A DNA stretch of 64,000 nt, taken from Pleodorina starrii. Its lineage: Eukaryota > Chlorophyta > Chlorophyceae > Chlamydomonadales > Volvocaceae. Below are positions 1-11,520 of the stretch, piece by piece (position 1 is the first letter of the stretch; every line of letters starts with the position of its first letter). Under the pieces are notes generated by a model. It was not told the DNA's origin. It did not search any database and saw nothing but the letters and a program-made list of their open reading frames with translations. Made by a program: the position numbers and the translations under genes. Location: NCBI GenBank assembly GCA_030267565.1, contig BRXU01000035.1:651001-715000 (forward strand), written 5' to 3'.

Positions 1-51
1 CCTCCGCCCCCACCCCCACCTCGCCCCCCGCTCGCCGCCCCTCGCCTCCAG

Positions 52-3000
52 GTCCATGCGTCCTGGCCGCTATGGATGATCGCCGTGGTGTTCCTGGTGC
101 TGCCCACCCCGTCGTACGTGACGTTCTGGTCGTACGGTGTGGTGATGCTGCTGATGCTGGTGGTGGGCGCAAAGCTCGTGTCGGTGACGGCGCTGCTGGG
201 AATGCAGGTGCGTGGGAGGGAGGGGATAAGTAGAACGGCCCGGGGCGAGGGAACGCAACGCAGTTACCTGGAATATTACCTGAGGATTACCTGAAATCTC
301 CAGCAGAAATAAAGCGAGCGCGCGGCCGCGTCGCCGCCGACCAACCCCAGACGGACCGGCACACGACAGCACGAGACCAACACAGACACACAGCCCGGAC
401 AGCACAAAAGGAACGAGGGTTTACTCACCTGCGCTCAGTGGAGGAAAGGAATCGGAAAGAAGCGAAGTAAAGGGTGTAAGTAATGGCAATGGGCAGTGGG
501 AGGGAGGGGAGGGGGAGGGAGAGGAGGGATGGGAGGGAGGGAGGGGAAGGGGAAGGGAAGGGAGGGGGGGGGGGAAAGGTATATAGGTATGCAAAGCTTT
601 CATTCGGGTGGTGGCACCGTAGTGCAGCCCGTGCAACCCAACACCTTACCCTCCCGTTTTCCGGCCCCGTCCGGCTCATGCCGTACAATGTACGACACCA
701 GGTGGCCATCAAGTACGGCGACTCGGTGCTCTTTGGCCGCATGGACTTGGAGCCGCGCGCCGCGCTGGTGCGCGCCCGCCCCGCTCGCCGCCGCCGCATG
801 AGTCTCTCTCAGCTCGCTGACTCGCTGGGCGACGCCGTCGACGGCGCCGACGGCGGCCCCGGCGGCGCCGACGCCGACGGCGACGGCGGGCCCGGCGGCG
901 GCGGCGACGACGACGACGGCGGCGGCGCCGCCGGGTCCGTGTCCGCCGGCGGCGGCGGCGGCGCGCACGTGCTTGACGAGGCTCTTCCTGCTGGCGCCGG
1001 TGCGGAGGTTGCGGCGCAGGTGGCCGCCATTACGGCGCTCACCTGTCGGGAGGAGGCGCTGAATATGCTGAGGACCATGGCTGCCAAGCCGCTGCTGGTG
1101 CGTGCGTCACTGCCGTGGTCGTCGTTGACGTTGTCGTTGTTGGTTGTTGGTTGGTTGGTTGGGTGGGTGGGTGGGTGGGTGGGTGGGTGCTTTATGGGGG
1201 GTTGTGCGGGTACCTTGGTGTCCACCCACTTGGGTGGAGGGGTGGCTGGAGGAGGAGGAGGAAGGGGGCGGAGGAGGAGGAGGGGGGGGAAAGGGGGAGG
1301 AGGAGGAGGAGGAGGAGGAGGAGGAGGAGGAAGGGAGCTTTGGGAGCTGCGGGAGGCGTCGGGGCGCGCGGGCGTATCCTGCACCACCTCCCGACGATGC
1401 AGGGGGGGCCCGTGAGGGCCCCTCCTTTTGCCGTCCTCTTTCCTTTGTTCCCCTTTCCCTTTTCCCCTTACCCCCTTGTTGTCGCTCACCTGCTTGTTGT
1501 TACCCGCTCGTTGTCGCCGCCGCGTGTCCTATGGAACCGCCCCTGCAGCCCGACTCGCCCTCGCCCTCGCCGGCGCCGCTCCCACCACCTCCCGAGCTGC
1601 TCCTGGAGCCGTCGGACGCCGACGCCGCCGCTGCGGCCGCCGCGAGTACTCCCGCCGGCGCCAGCACCGCCACCGGCGCCGCCGCCGGTACGCCCACGCT
1701 GCTGCCATCCCCCAGCCTGATGCTCGGCATCGCGCCGCCGCGATGGGGCCCGCCGCCGCCAGCGGCGGCGGCGGCGGCGCCGCCGCCGCCGCCGCTTCCT
1801 GGGTTGCCGCCAGCGCGGTCGGCGCCCAAGAAGAAGAAATCCAAGCATCCGCCGCCTGTCCGGCTGCCGCCGCCGCCGCCGCCGCCACTGGCGGCACTTC
1901 TAACGGACATTCGGCCGTTGAGCCCCGTGCTCCACATCGCCGCCGCCGCCGGCGCCGGCGGCGGCGGCGCCGCCGCTGCTGCGGTCACGGCCACGCCGGT
2001 CAGTCCCTATTCTCCACCCACCAGCACGCTGCCCAGCCCGCTGCCAACGACCGTCAAGCCGCAATCCGTCTCGGGCGACGTGGCAATCCTAGTGCTGGGT
2101 CCGGGTTCGGAAGAGCCTGCCGCCGCCGCCGCTGCCGCCGCCGACGCCGTGCCCGCCGCCGCCGCCGCAACGGACGCGAGGCCCTCGGCTGATAGCGGCA
2201 GCGCCGCCCTGGCGGCAAGCGTACGGCCTCATTCGGCGGCGCGGCCCGCCTCCGCCGCCAGGCCCGGCAGCGGCGCCGCCGCGGTGCCGCTATCGCTGCT
2301 GCTGCCGTCGCCTGGCGCGGGCGCGGCGGCGGCTGCAGGCTCACCGGCGGCGGCGTTGGTGGTTCGGCCTGGCAGTCGGGGTCTCAATGCGGTGGCGGCG
2401 GCGGCCTCCTGGGCCAACGCCACCGCGCGCCGCAACGCCTCCCGCCCCAGCGCCGGCCTGATGCTGTGCGGGGTGGCCACCTCCCGAGCGACGACCGCTC
2501 TGGAACAGATGGAGGCGAGTGGGGGCGGGCGGGCGGGAGTCCCGTGGGTCCCGTGTGGTTTCGCGGTTTTGGTTGGGCGCTTGGGGTTTTAGGGTGTTAG
2601 TTGGAAGTTGGGAGTTGAGCTAAGTTGGGTTGGGCTGGCTACCCCAGCGCCTAGGGTGGCCGGAGGCGCGGGCGGGGGCGGGGGCGGGGACGGGGGCGGA
2701 AGGCGCCGGGACCGGAACAGAAGACCACTCACCCAGGTAGGGGTCCGCAGGAAAGCAGTTGGCGGTTGGTGGTTGCCAGTTGGTTTGCGCACCAAGGTTC
2801 TGGGACATCCACACGCAACGACGTGGCGCTTGCGCGCGCACGCACTCTCGTGGCTGTAGGAGGCTCTGGCGATTGCGGCAACGGCCGTGGAGATGTCGGC
2901 GGCGCAGCAGCCCGAGCAGTCGACGTCGCCGTCGTCCTCTTCCGCCGCCGCCGCCACCGCCGCCAGCGGCAGCGGCGGCGCCCTTGGCCTCCTCGCCAGC

Positions 3001-6000
3001 AGCAGCAGCGACCGACGGCCCTCGACGCCGTCCACAGTGACCGGCTTCCTGGCGTCGCTACGACAGAGCCGCGCCGCCGCCCGCGCCGCCGCCGACGATT
3101 CCCGCCACATGATCGACGGCGCCCGCTCGACCGACGCCATCGACGGCGCCCAAGCCAACAGCCCCCGGCATCTCCCACAGCCAGGCAGCCGCCTGGCCGC
3201 GACGCTGACCAGAATGGCCGGCGCGCAGCTCATGTCGCCGACGGCGGCGGCCGCTGCCGGCGGCGGCGGCGCCGCCGCCGTCGTGCCTGTCGGCTACGTC
3301 GTCAACCCGGCGGCAGCGGCCGCCGCCGCCGCCACCGCGGCGGCGGCGCTCATTCGGCAGCTGCCACCGCGACGACCCCTCCGTCGCTGCATGTCGGCTC
3401 GGCAGCTCATGTGCGGCATGCGCATCGGAGATGAGGACTTTACGAAGTCGATGGTACGGCGCCACGGCGCCGCCGACATGAACGCACCGGTGACTGCCGC
3501 CGCGCTCGCCCACTGCGGCGGCGCGCCGCCGGGCAAGGCCGTCGTCATAAGGCCCGGCGGCGTGCAGGACGACTCGGGGCTTGGCCTGGCGCACGGAATG
3601 GAGCCGCTGCTCGCGCCCGATTTGGGCGAGCCGCAGCGCCTGCCCGGCGGCGCGGCGGCGGCGGCGGCGACGACGCACCTGATTCCGCACTTGCCCAAAC
3701 TGCCTAAGATGAGCACCGGCGGACTGCCCATTGGTTTTTTTGGGCCCAGGAAGAAGGCGAAAAAGGCGAGCCGACGGACTAGCGAGGGGGCGGGAGAGCC
3801 TGCCGACAGCGGTGCAGCGGCGGAGACACAGAGTACGGAAGCGTCGACGGAGGCCGGCGTCGACGCTGAAGCCTCCGGATCGTCGGTGGCGGCGGCGGCA
3901 GCGGCGGCGGAGGTGGATGTCGGCGCGGAGGCGTCGCAACCGGAGCCGCCGTCGGCGGTGGCGGCGGCGGCCGTCGGCGGCGGCGGGCTCGCGGCCGCCG
4001 CTCCGTCGCGGGACCGTAGCGTCGCCGCTGCGTCGGCTTTTGAGCTTTTTCAGGCGAATATGCGGCAGGGTCCGGGACAGGCTGTCTACGACTCCCTCTC
4101 GGCGCTCCTGCCGCCGCCGCCGCCGCTCTCGCCCGGGGCGCTGCCGGGCGCCGTACCACTGTCCCCAAATGGTACGGTGTCCGGTGAGGTGGGCGGCGGC
4201 GCCGCGGCTGTCGCGGCGACACCGGAGGATACGAGGTCGCCGTCTGGGGCACTTACCGTCGACCGCCCGGCGGCGGCGACGGCGACGACGATGACGGCAG
4301 GGCCCGCCGCCACGGATCCAGTTGCGTTGGCGGCGCCGCCGGACGCCGCCGGCGGCAGCGAACGCGTCGCGTCGGCGGCGTTGCTCTCGTCGGAAGCGAC
4401 GAGGCCGCGCAGCGGCCTGCGGGTCGTGCGTCTGGGCGATAATAACCCGTGGGTCACAGTCGAGGAAGCCGTCGCAATTGCCATGGGGATGGAGTCCGCG
4501 ACGGAGCCACTGGAGTACGGCAGCGACGGCGTGGCGGCGCCGTCGTCGTCGTCGTCATCGGATTCACGCCGTCGCATGGTGCTGCGCAGCACCTCGACGC
4601 TCGATGGGTCGAGTTCCCTGGAGACGCCGCTGCCGGGGCCTGCCGCCGTCGCCGCCGAGCTCCCGCCTCGCGCCTTCACCGCCGTGTTTTCAATGCACGC
4701 CTCTGCCAGGTCGGACGCGTCGGGGCTGTCGCCGCCGCCGCCAGGCGCCGCCGAACCGCCGCCGCCGCGGCTGAATGATGCCAGTGCCAGCGGCGGCGGC
4801 GGCGGCAGCCGGCCGGTTCGCTCGGCTGCGTCCATGGAGGGCAGCGGGGAGCTGCTGGCGGCGGCGGCGGAGGGCCTGTACGGACAAGGGCCAGAGCGGG
4901 AAGACGACGGAGGCGCCAGCGGCGGCGGCGCCGACGGCGCCGATGGAGGCGGCGGTGATTGCAAGGTGGCCGAGCTGACGCTGCGGGGGGCCGATTTGGA
5001 GCAGCTGGCTGCGGAGGCGGAGTTGCAGGCGGATGGAGAGGCGGAGGAGGAGGGGGAGGAGGGGGAGGAGGAGGAGGCAGAGGAGGAGGGGACCCGCTCC
5101 GAGGCGGGCTTGGCGCCGCTGGTGCCACATACCCTGGAGCGAGTCGAGGAAGGGAATGAAGGGGAGGAGGAGGAGGAGGAGGCGGGGCAGGAGGAGGCGG
5201 AGGCGGAGGAGCAGGAGGGCTATGACGCGGACTGGGAGGAGGTGGGGGGCGGCCACGGCGAGTCGCGGCGAAGCTCCGGGCTCCTCACGGCTGCTGCTGC
5301 TGCTGCCGCCGTGGAGGGCTGCAAGAGAGGCAGGCAGGGCGCGGATGCACAGCTGCGGCCCGCAGACGAGTACGCGGCCGAGTACGACAGCGACGGCGGC
5401 GGTGACGGCGAGGAGGAGGACGCGGGCTCTCTCGCCGGCGGCGGCTACGCGCGCGACGGGACGGCAGCGAGGGTGACACCGGACCCTGCCGCTGGCCTGG
5501 ACGGCACGTTCCGCGGTTTCGGCAGTTTCGGAGCCGGAACTGGCGGGGGCGGCGGCGGCGACGTCGACTTGAATCGCACGGCGCCGCGGATCGGCGGCAC
5601 GGCTCGTGACCTCGGGACGCCCGTGCCTCGGCTGCCCTCCCGCGCCGTCGGTTCTTTCGGCTCCCGCTCCGTGGGCTCGCGGGGCATGCGAGCCTCAGGC
5701 AGCGCCGTCTCGCTAATGTCCCTTGCGCCGTGGGCCGCGGACGACGGTTTCGGAGCCGGCGGCGGCGGCGGCGGCAGCGAGTTTGTCGTGTCGCGTGCGC
5801 CCAGCGAGGCGACGGACCGGGCCCGGCTGAGCTCCACCGGCGGCAGTCGTGGCCGCGGCCGCAGCGGCAGTGGCAGCGGCGGCGGGGGCGGCGGCGGCGG
5901 CAGCCGTCCGAGTTCCGCGGCGTCGATGCCGGCGCCTCCACCGGCGCCAGCGCCGCCGCCGGCGGCGCCACCGCCGCCGGCGCACCTCCGCTTGCGGATC

Positions 6001-9000
6001 CTGCCCGACGGCGGCGGAGGCGCCTCCGCCTCCGCCTCCGGCATCGCAACAAATGACGGCCAACGCTGGGCGGTGTCTGTGCATCCGATGCAACGCCCGT
6101 CTGTTGGCGGCGCCACGCCCACGCCCACGCCCGCTCGCGGCACTCTCACTAGTGCCGGCGTGCGGCAATGCCCGCCGTCCGCGTCTACGGGCACCGGCCT
6201 GGCCAGCACCTGCAGCTGGGATGACCCGTGGGTCGGTCCGGTGTGCGAAAACTCCGGAGCCGTGGGCCGCGATGACGTGCTGTCGCCGCCGCGGGCGGCG
6301 CCGCCGGCGCCGTCCGGCGGCGGCGCTGCCCTCACGTCGCCGTTTGGCGACCAGAGCATCGGCACCACCGCCGCCGGCATCGCGGCGGGTCACATCTGGC
6401 GTGACCTGACGCGGGAGCACCAGGAGCAGCGCCAGCAGGGCGGCGGCGGCGACGGCGACGGCGGCTCTGCCTTGCGTCCCCACGACTCACACCACCACCA
6501 CCACCCCCAGCTCAACAACAGCAGCAGCAACAGCCACCGCAGCCTCCTGGCCCTGCTCGGCCTCCACTTACACCACCACCACGGCCACGGCCACGGCCAC
6601 GGCCACCACCACCACCACCACCACCATCACCACCACGGCGGCGTCGGCAGCGACAGCGACAGCGACGACGGCGGCTGCTGCCACACCTGCTGGCCGCCCT
6701 GCGTGCCCAAGCCCTGGGCGCAGGTCCGCTCGCAGACGCAGGCCCAGCAGCAGCAGCGCGTGACGCCGCTGCCGCTGCCGGCGCCGGTGCAGGAGCTGAA
6801 GGAGAGCATTTCCGCGGGGGTGGACAAGGCTAAAGTGGCGCTCAACAGCGCGGCGGATGACGTGGCGGATGCGGTCAAGGGCAAGCTGGGGCTGTGGGGC
6901 GGGGGCAGCCGGGGGCAGCGGCAGGGCGGCCAGGGGGGTGGGCTGCAACGCAAGGTCAGCGACCACTGGTTGGAGCGAGTGAGGAACATGCTGGCTGCAC
7001 ACAAGGGCTTTGAGGTGAGGGGGGCTTGGGGGGCAGGGGGCGAGGTGAGGAGGAGGCGACCGGGGAGGGGGGAAGAGACCGGGGGTGAAAGAGAAGATAC
7101 CGGTACCGCAGCGGAGGGACGGAGACGGCGTTAGACGGGGGGCGGGGATGAAGAGGAGACCGAGGTGTGGGAGGGGACCTCCCTTCTCCCGCCCCCCTCC
7201 TTTCCACGCAACCCAAACCCCCCGCCCCTCCCCTCCCTTCCCCTCCCCCGCCCTCCCCCCTCCTGACAGCACATGGACGCCTCTGCGTTCTTCTGGTTCC
7301 ACAACCCCAAGGTCATCGCCTACATCTTCAACTGGGCCTACTACGAGAACAGCCTGTCAATTGCGATGCTGCTCTTCTCGCTAATCCTGGTATGTGTGGG
7401 GGCGGCCCCCGGCGTGTGTGGTTGTATTTGTGTGTATATGTGTGTATTTGTGTGTATTTGTGTGTATTTGTGTGTATATGTGTGTATTTGTGTGTATATG
7501 TGTGTGTGGGTGCGTGTATGTGTGTGTGTGGGGGGGTGTTCCTCCACGGCTAGACCGGAGCCCAGATGCAAACGGTAGATGAAGCATGGCCACTCGTGTG
7601 CTGCTCCGGGCTCCGGGCTGCTGTCGCGTAGCGGCCGTAGGGTGCTGCCCCCTGGGCTCTGGGCTCCGGGCTCCTCCGGGCTGCTGCTCCTTCCTTCCTC
7701 GCTCGCTCCCGCCGTCGCCTCCAGGACGCCGGTCCAGCACCCGAGGCCCGCCCCCGGCCCCCGGGCCCCGCGCCCGCTGGTTGCAGCCACTGGTTGGTTC
7801 GGGCACAACGTCCGCAGAGGACGGATTCCCGGTTTCGTTCTTGCATTACAACTCTTCAACTCTTCAACTGCGTCACAACCCGCCCGCCCCGCCCCGCCTA
7901 CCCCCCGCCCCGCCCCGGGCCCCGCCCCTCCCGGCCGCAGGGCTACCAGGAGACGTGGGTGTTCAAGGGCGTGCCGCTGTGGTGCGTGCTGCTGCTGCTG
8001 CTGGCCGACCTGCTCATCCTGGTGCACTCGTGCTACTGCGTGCTGCCGCTCTATGCGCTCATCATGCCGGTGGGCTCGCACTGCCCCAAGGTGGGTGGGG
8101 GGATTGGTGGGTGGGTAGGGTGGGTAGGGTGGGTGGGTAGGGTGGGTGGGTAGGGTGGGTGGGTAGGGTGGGTGACGCAAGCAGGCGCGGCAGCGCGTGT
8201 GTGCGTGTGAACACTCTAGGGGGGGCTCGCCAGGTGGCGACGGGCTTTTTGGCCGGGCTCCTCGACAAGTTGGTGCACTAATTGCGCGTGACCGGACGCC
8301 GCCGCCCCTGGACGCCGCCGCCCCCGTCCCGCTCCCCCGCCGCAGGAGGTCCTCCGTCGCGCCCTCAAAGCGGGGGTCTTCACCCGCCAGACCGCCCTCA
8401 TCGCCAAGGCGCTGCACCTGCAGCTCAAGGCCAGGTGCGAGGGAGGCGAGGGAGGCTCTCGACTCCATGCTTCTGCTGCTTCTGCTTCTGCCAGCGCCGT
8501 CGCCCAACCTGCGTAGCCTTTGCCGCCTCCTAACCCACCACCACCACCACCACCGCTCGACGCCGGTCGACGCTGCCTCGCGCTCCTGTTGCCACGAAAT
8601 GACACACACACGCGCGCCCTGCCGCAGGGAGACGGTTGCCGCGGCGGCGGCGCCGCCGCATGTGACGCTGCTTGGTCGCATCACGCGGCACTGGAAGCAG
8701 AGGTCCTCTCTGCCCCTGGGGCCCCAGAACCACACCCACACCCACACCGCCGCCACCGCCGTCTCCCGCGCGGCCCAACCGAGCGGAGGCGATACCCATC
8801 CTTACAACACCGCCGGTGCCGGCGGCGGCGGCGGCAGTGGTCTCAGCCCGCCCGCCCAAGCAACCCGTTGGCTCAGCCCCCGCGGCGGCGGTGGCGGCGG
8901 CGGTGGCGGCGGCACCCCCAGGAGCGGCCTGAGTGGGGCATCCACGCCCCGTGAAAGCAACTTCAACAACTCGACGTCGGCAACAGCGGCACCGGTGGCG

Positions 9001-10662
9001 GGAGTTGGCTTTGGGCCCACGCTTGCGCCCGCTGGTGCTGGCGGTGGTGGTGGCGGTGGTGGTGGAGCCCCGGTGCTGGAGGCCACTGGCCGCTCGGACA
9101 AGGGGTGAGCAGTCCCTGTCAGTCAGTCAGTCCCAGGGCCACAGCGGGCAGGCGCAGGCGAACAGGGAGGGCTGAGTAAGGGAAGGAGAAGCTGTAGGGG
9201 TAAGAGGGCATAGCCGCCGCAGCCGCAGCTGCAGCTGCAGCCGCGAGGCGTCTGATAAGGAAAGGGGCGGGCGGTCGCGTGGAGAAGGGCAGCGAGTGGG
9301 CAAGGGCGGGATTGGGAAGGGAACTTGGCGGCGATTGATGACACAGTACGGCACCGTACGACACGACAAGGCGTGTGCTGAGCTCCGATCTAGTCGCAAA
9401 ACGTGCTCTGCGCACGTCGCGTCACGTATCGGGTTTTCCCCTCCATCGCAGGACGTTGTCCGCCAGTACCCTGGCCGCCGTACCGTACGGCGACGTCGTC
9501 GGCCTGGCGAAGCCTGCCGTACTGGCGGCGGGCTTGGCCACCGCGCCTGCGTTGTCCGGGTGCGCCCCCACGAGGGGCTCTGAGCTGATGTCCGAAGCGA
9601 GCGACGGAGTACCCACCCTGGAGCTCGCGCCGCCGTCCAGGACCGCCAGGACCGCCGCCGCCGCCGCCGCGGTGCCGTACCCCCATCCCCCAGTTCCCGT
9701 CTCCCTCCACCCTGGAGCGACGCCGCATCCCCTACATCCGGATGGCGCAGCGGTGGGCTGGCCCGCCCCCGCAGCTCCGCTGCCCATTCCCGTCGCCCCG
9801 GCGCCGGGCAGAGGCCCTCGTGCCCGCGGCGCCGGCGCCGCGCATCACCACCACACGCACGAGCCCAGCCGCTTCGCGAGGCTGATGCAGCCGTTCCGGG
9901 GAACAGCAGCAGAGCAGCCGCCGGCCGTGCGGGCCCGCGGCGGCGGCGCGCAGCGTGACGGCAGCAGCCACCACAGCCGTCTGAGCACCGCCGAGGATGA
10001 CGTAATGCCGTTCACGGGCAGCGGTGTCATCCCGTCGCCCAGCGACAGCGTGCTTGGGGCGGCGGCGGCGGCGGTGGCGGCGGCGGCGCCGCCGCGACTG
10101 AGTCAGCCTGGCGGCAGTCCCACGGGTCTGATGGATCTGTCGCTGCTGCGGGGCGGCGACCTGGAGCGGCAGGGCAGCAGGGACTCGCTGTCCAGCTCGC
10201 TGGGACGCTCCGGAACCATTCGGACGCTGATGGCGGGAATGTACCGGTGAGTGGACTGTGACGGTGACGGTGGCTGTGCATGGGCGGGAACCAGCAGGAG
10301 AGGAGGCGCACCGTAACGGCGCGGACAAAAGTGTGGCTTTTCATACCTAGGCTTTTAGGATTAAGGGTTTTTTAGGGTTTGCGGCCTCGACCCTGCTAGC
10401 CAGCTGGGCCGCTCTCCCGCAGCCCCAGCCAACCTGCTTGACCGCCCATTCAGGGCCGTTGTTTCTGCTCATCCCCATCCCCCCTGCTGCCCCTCCGCTG
10501 CCCCTCCGCTGCCCCCTCCGCTGCCCCCCTCTGCGCTCCCACAGCGGCGCAGTGACTCAGCTGACGCCGGAGGAGCGGCGAGCTGCGGCAGCCAGCGGCC
10601 TGGCGGTGGGTCGGGGAGGCCACGGACGCGCCCTCGACATGACCCTGGTGCCGGAAGGATAA
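52..10662 (+). CDS. MLO: MLO-family seven-transmembrane protein, 5'-truncated by the window
   Basis: Exons: 52-207, 702-1097, 1549-2514, 2860-7014, 7270-7389, 7941-8090, 8346-8434, 8628-9104, 9452-10246, 10545-10662 (stop TAA); 2,473 codons visible, all junctions in phase. MLO proteins are plasma-membrane proteins with calmodulin-binding tails. Exon 1 encodes TM5 and the hallmark VGAKL. Exon 5 has the MLO signature FFWFHNPK followed by TM6. Exon 6 has TM7 ending in LPLYALIMPVGSHC, matching the family's LPLYALVTQMGS. The next exon (EVLRRALKAGVF) matches the start of the cytosolic tail, and HVTLLGRITRHWKQRS is a possible amphipathic calmodulin-binding helix. N-terminal exons (TM1-TM4) lie left of the window. 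Between TM5 and TM6, where plant MLOs have a few dozen residues, exons 2-4 add 1,839 residues. The distal tail is Gly/Ser/Pro/His-rich. Family assignment is firm; the inserted exons rest on long open frames and phase. Confidence 0.85.
223..490 (+). mobile_element. Intronic element, copy 1 (left end of the TIR element)
   Basis: This sits in MLO intron 208-701, starting about 15 bp after the donor. It shares about 265 bp of near-identical sequence with 27053-27315 in PRP22 intron 6, beginning at AGAACGGCCCGGGGCGAGG and running through GGCACACGACAGCAC to GGAAAGAAGCGAAG. No right-hand inverted repeat is visible before the acceptor at 701, so this copy looks truncated or diverged on the right. Read in reverse complement it contains a consensus-like donor, GCAG then GTGAGTAAA. 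Confidence 0.75.
1142..1345. repeat. GGTT/GGGT and GAG simple repeats in MLO intron
   Basis: Intron 1098-1548 holds a (GGTT)n/(GGGT)n tract around 1142-1190 and long (GGA)n runs around 1245-1335. G-rich runs of this kind may fold as quadruplexes. No coding value is seen. Confidence 0.8.
2515..2859 (+). other. Probable GC-AG intron of MLO
   Basis: Exon 3 reaches GAACAGATGGAG followed by GCGAGT. The next exon must start at 2860, because the three bases before it (2857-2859) are TAG in its frame, and it needs phase 0. The nearby GT dinucleotides at 2519 and 2541 give the wrong phase. The GC donor in an AG|GCGAGT context restores the frame. Unread microexons remain possible. Confidence 0.55.
7091..7134 (-). 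repeat. Intronic module A, reverse orientation
   Basis: GATACCGGTACCGCAGCGGA continuing into GGGACGGAGACGGCG is the reverse complement of the module CCGTCTCC..CCGCTGCGGTATC, found in PRP22 and CAF-1 introns. It lies in MLO intron 7015-7269. Confidence 0.65.
7424..7533. repeat. TGTGTATT minisatellite in MLO intron
   Basis: Tandem 8-bp units of the TGTGTATT/TGTGTATA type begin about 35 bp after the donor of intron 7390-7940 and end in a TG-rich tract. This is non-coding. Confidence 0.85.
7832..7870 (+). repeat. Intronic module B
   Basis: TTTCGTTCTTGCATTACA followed by ACTCTTCAAC recurs nearly identically at 31211-31245 and, more diverged, at 32420-32465 in PRP22 introns. It lies in MLO intron 7390-7940. 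Confidence 0.65.
8091..8175. repeat. GGGTGGGTA simple repeat in MLO intron
   Basis: Imperfect tandem GGTGGGTAGGGT units occupy the 5' third of intron 8091-8345, directly after the donor. Confidence 0.8.
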
Positions 10663-11515
10663 GCGGCGGCGATGGGCCGCTACGGGCCGCCGATGGGCCG
10701 CGACGCGACGTTGTTTGTTGTTTTGTTTTTGGGGTTGGATTGTTTGCGGCGGGCTTGTATGGATTGCGGGGGGCAACGAAGTCGTCGTGGATTGACAATC
10801 ATGTCGCGTGTGCGTCGCAGTCCTGCAGGGCTGCTAGCAGCAGTAGCAGCAGTAGCAGTAGTAGCTGTAGTAGCAGTAGCAGTAGCAGTAAACAGATGTG
10901 GCTAGGAGGCTGCGGCAGGATGAGACAGCTCGCTCGGGCGCAGTGAGGCCGCATGCAGCCGTTACGGCCGCCGCCTCTGGCGCCAGAGGATCAGGGCAGC
11001 AGATGCAGCAGCAGCAGCAGAGTGTTGTGGTCGGTGCGCGGCTGTCAATGCCCAACTGGGGGGGCTGCAGGCTGATGCCATCTCGTGCTCGTGCTCGGGC
11101 GCCGGGTAGGTGTGGCCGTTGGCCGTGTGAGTGGCATGAGAGTACTGGAGTCTTCCTGCGGTACTGGTGATCAAGATAAAGACGAGGCGGTACTGGTGAT
11201 CAAGATAACGACGAGCGTTGCGCTTCCATCCAGGTTCCAGGATGTGGCAGTTTCTGCGGCTGCATAGCGGCGATTGATGGGGCCGTTGCGAGATGGGGCC
11301 GCGGCGCGCACCTTACTTCGAATGGAGCTTGTGGGGGCTACCAACGAGCTGTACGGCCCGAAGACCGGTACGTCGGGGGCCCGTATTTGTTCCTGCTGTA
11401 CATCGAAAAATTGAGAGCAACGATCGTGACTCGGAAGTCCATACAGGGCCGAACTTTGCAGGCTGTTTCTGCGTGTGTCTATGTGTCTCATGTGTGTTTG
11501 TGTTTTTAGTGTGTG

Positions 11516-11520
11516 TGTAA
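11516..11520 (+). promoter_or_regulatory. TGTAA polyadenylation-like motif
   Basis: TGTAA is the usual near-upstream polyadenylation signal of volvocine and related green algae. This copy lies about 850 bp after the MLO stop codon, downstream of a TG-rich stretch. The role is inferred from the motif alone. Confidence 0.35.

Larger units (their letters stand above)
702..7014 (+). other. Giant low-complexity insertion in the MLO third cytoplasmic loop
   Basis: Three exons (702-1097, 1549-2514, 2860-7014) give 1,839 codons between TM5 and the FFWF signature before TM6. Composition is Ala/Gly/Pro/Ser homopolymers. There is a KKKKSK basic patch in exon 3 and a Glu-rich stretch around 5035-5235. 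A His-rich block of HGHGHGH followed by about eleven His lies at 6490-6640, then SDSDSDDGG and CCHTCWPPC. An amphipathic segment, ELKESISAGVDKAKVAL, sits near 6795. The 4,155-nt exon stays open without a stop, which supports it being coding, although GC-rich sequence favours long open frames. Confidence 0.65.

Noticed and set aside
809..1489. Long Pro-rich open frames antisense to MLO
   Set aside because: Mirror of GGC/GCC-rich coding and GGA-rich intron sequence; they cross splice sites and have no family match.
8232..8280. Alternative MLO exon VATGFLAGLLDKLVH ending at TAA
   Set aside because: The exon at 8346 (EVLRRALKAGVF) matches the MLO tail and continues in phase through three more exons; this segment would end the protein early.
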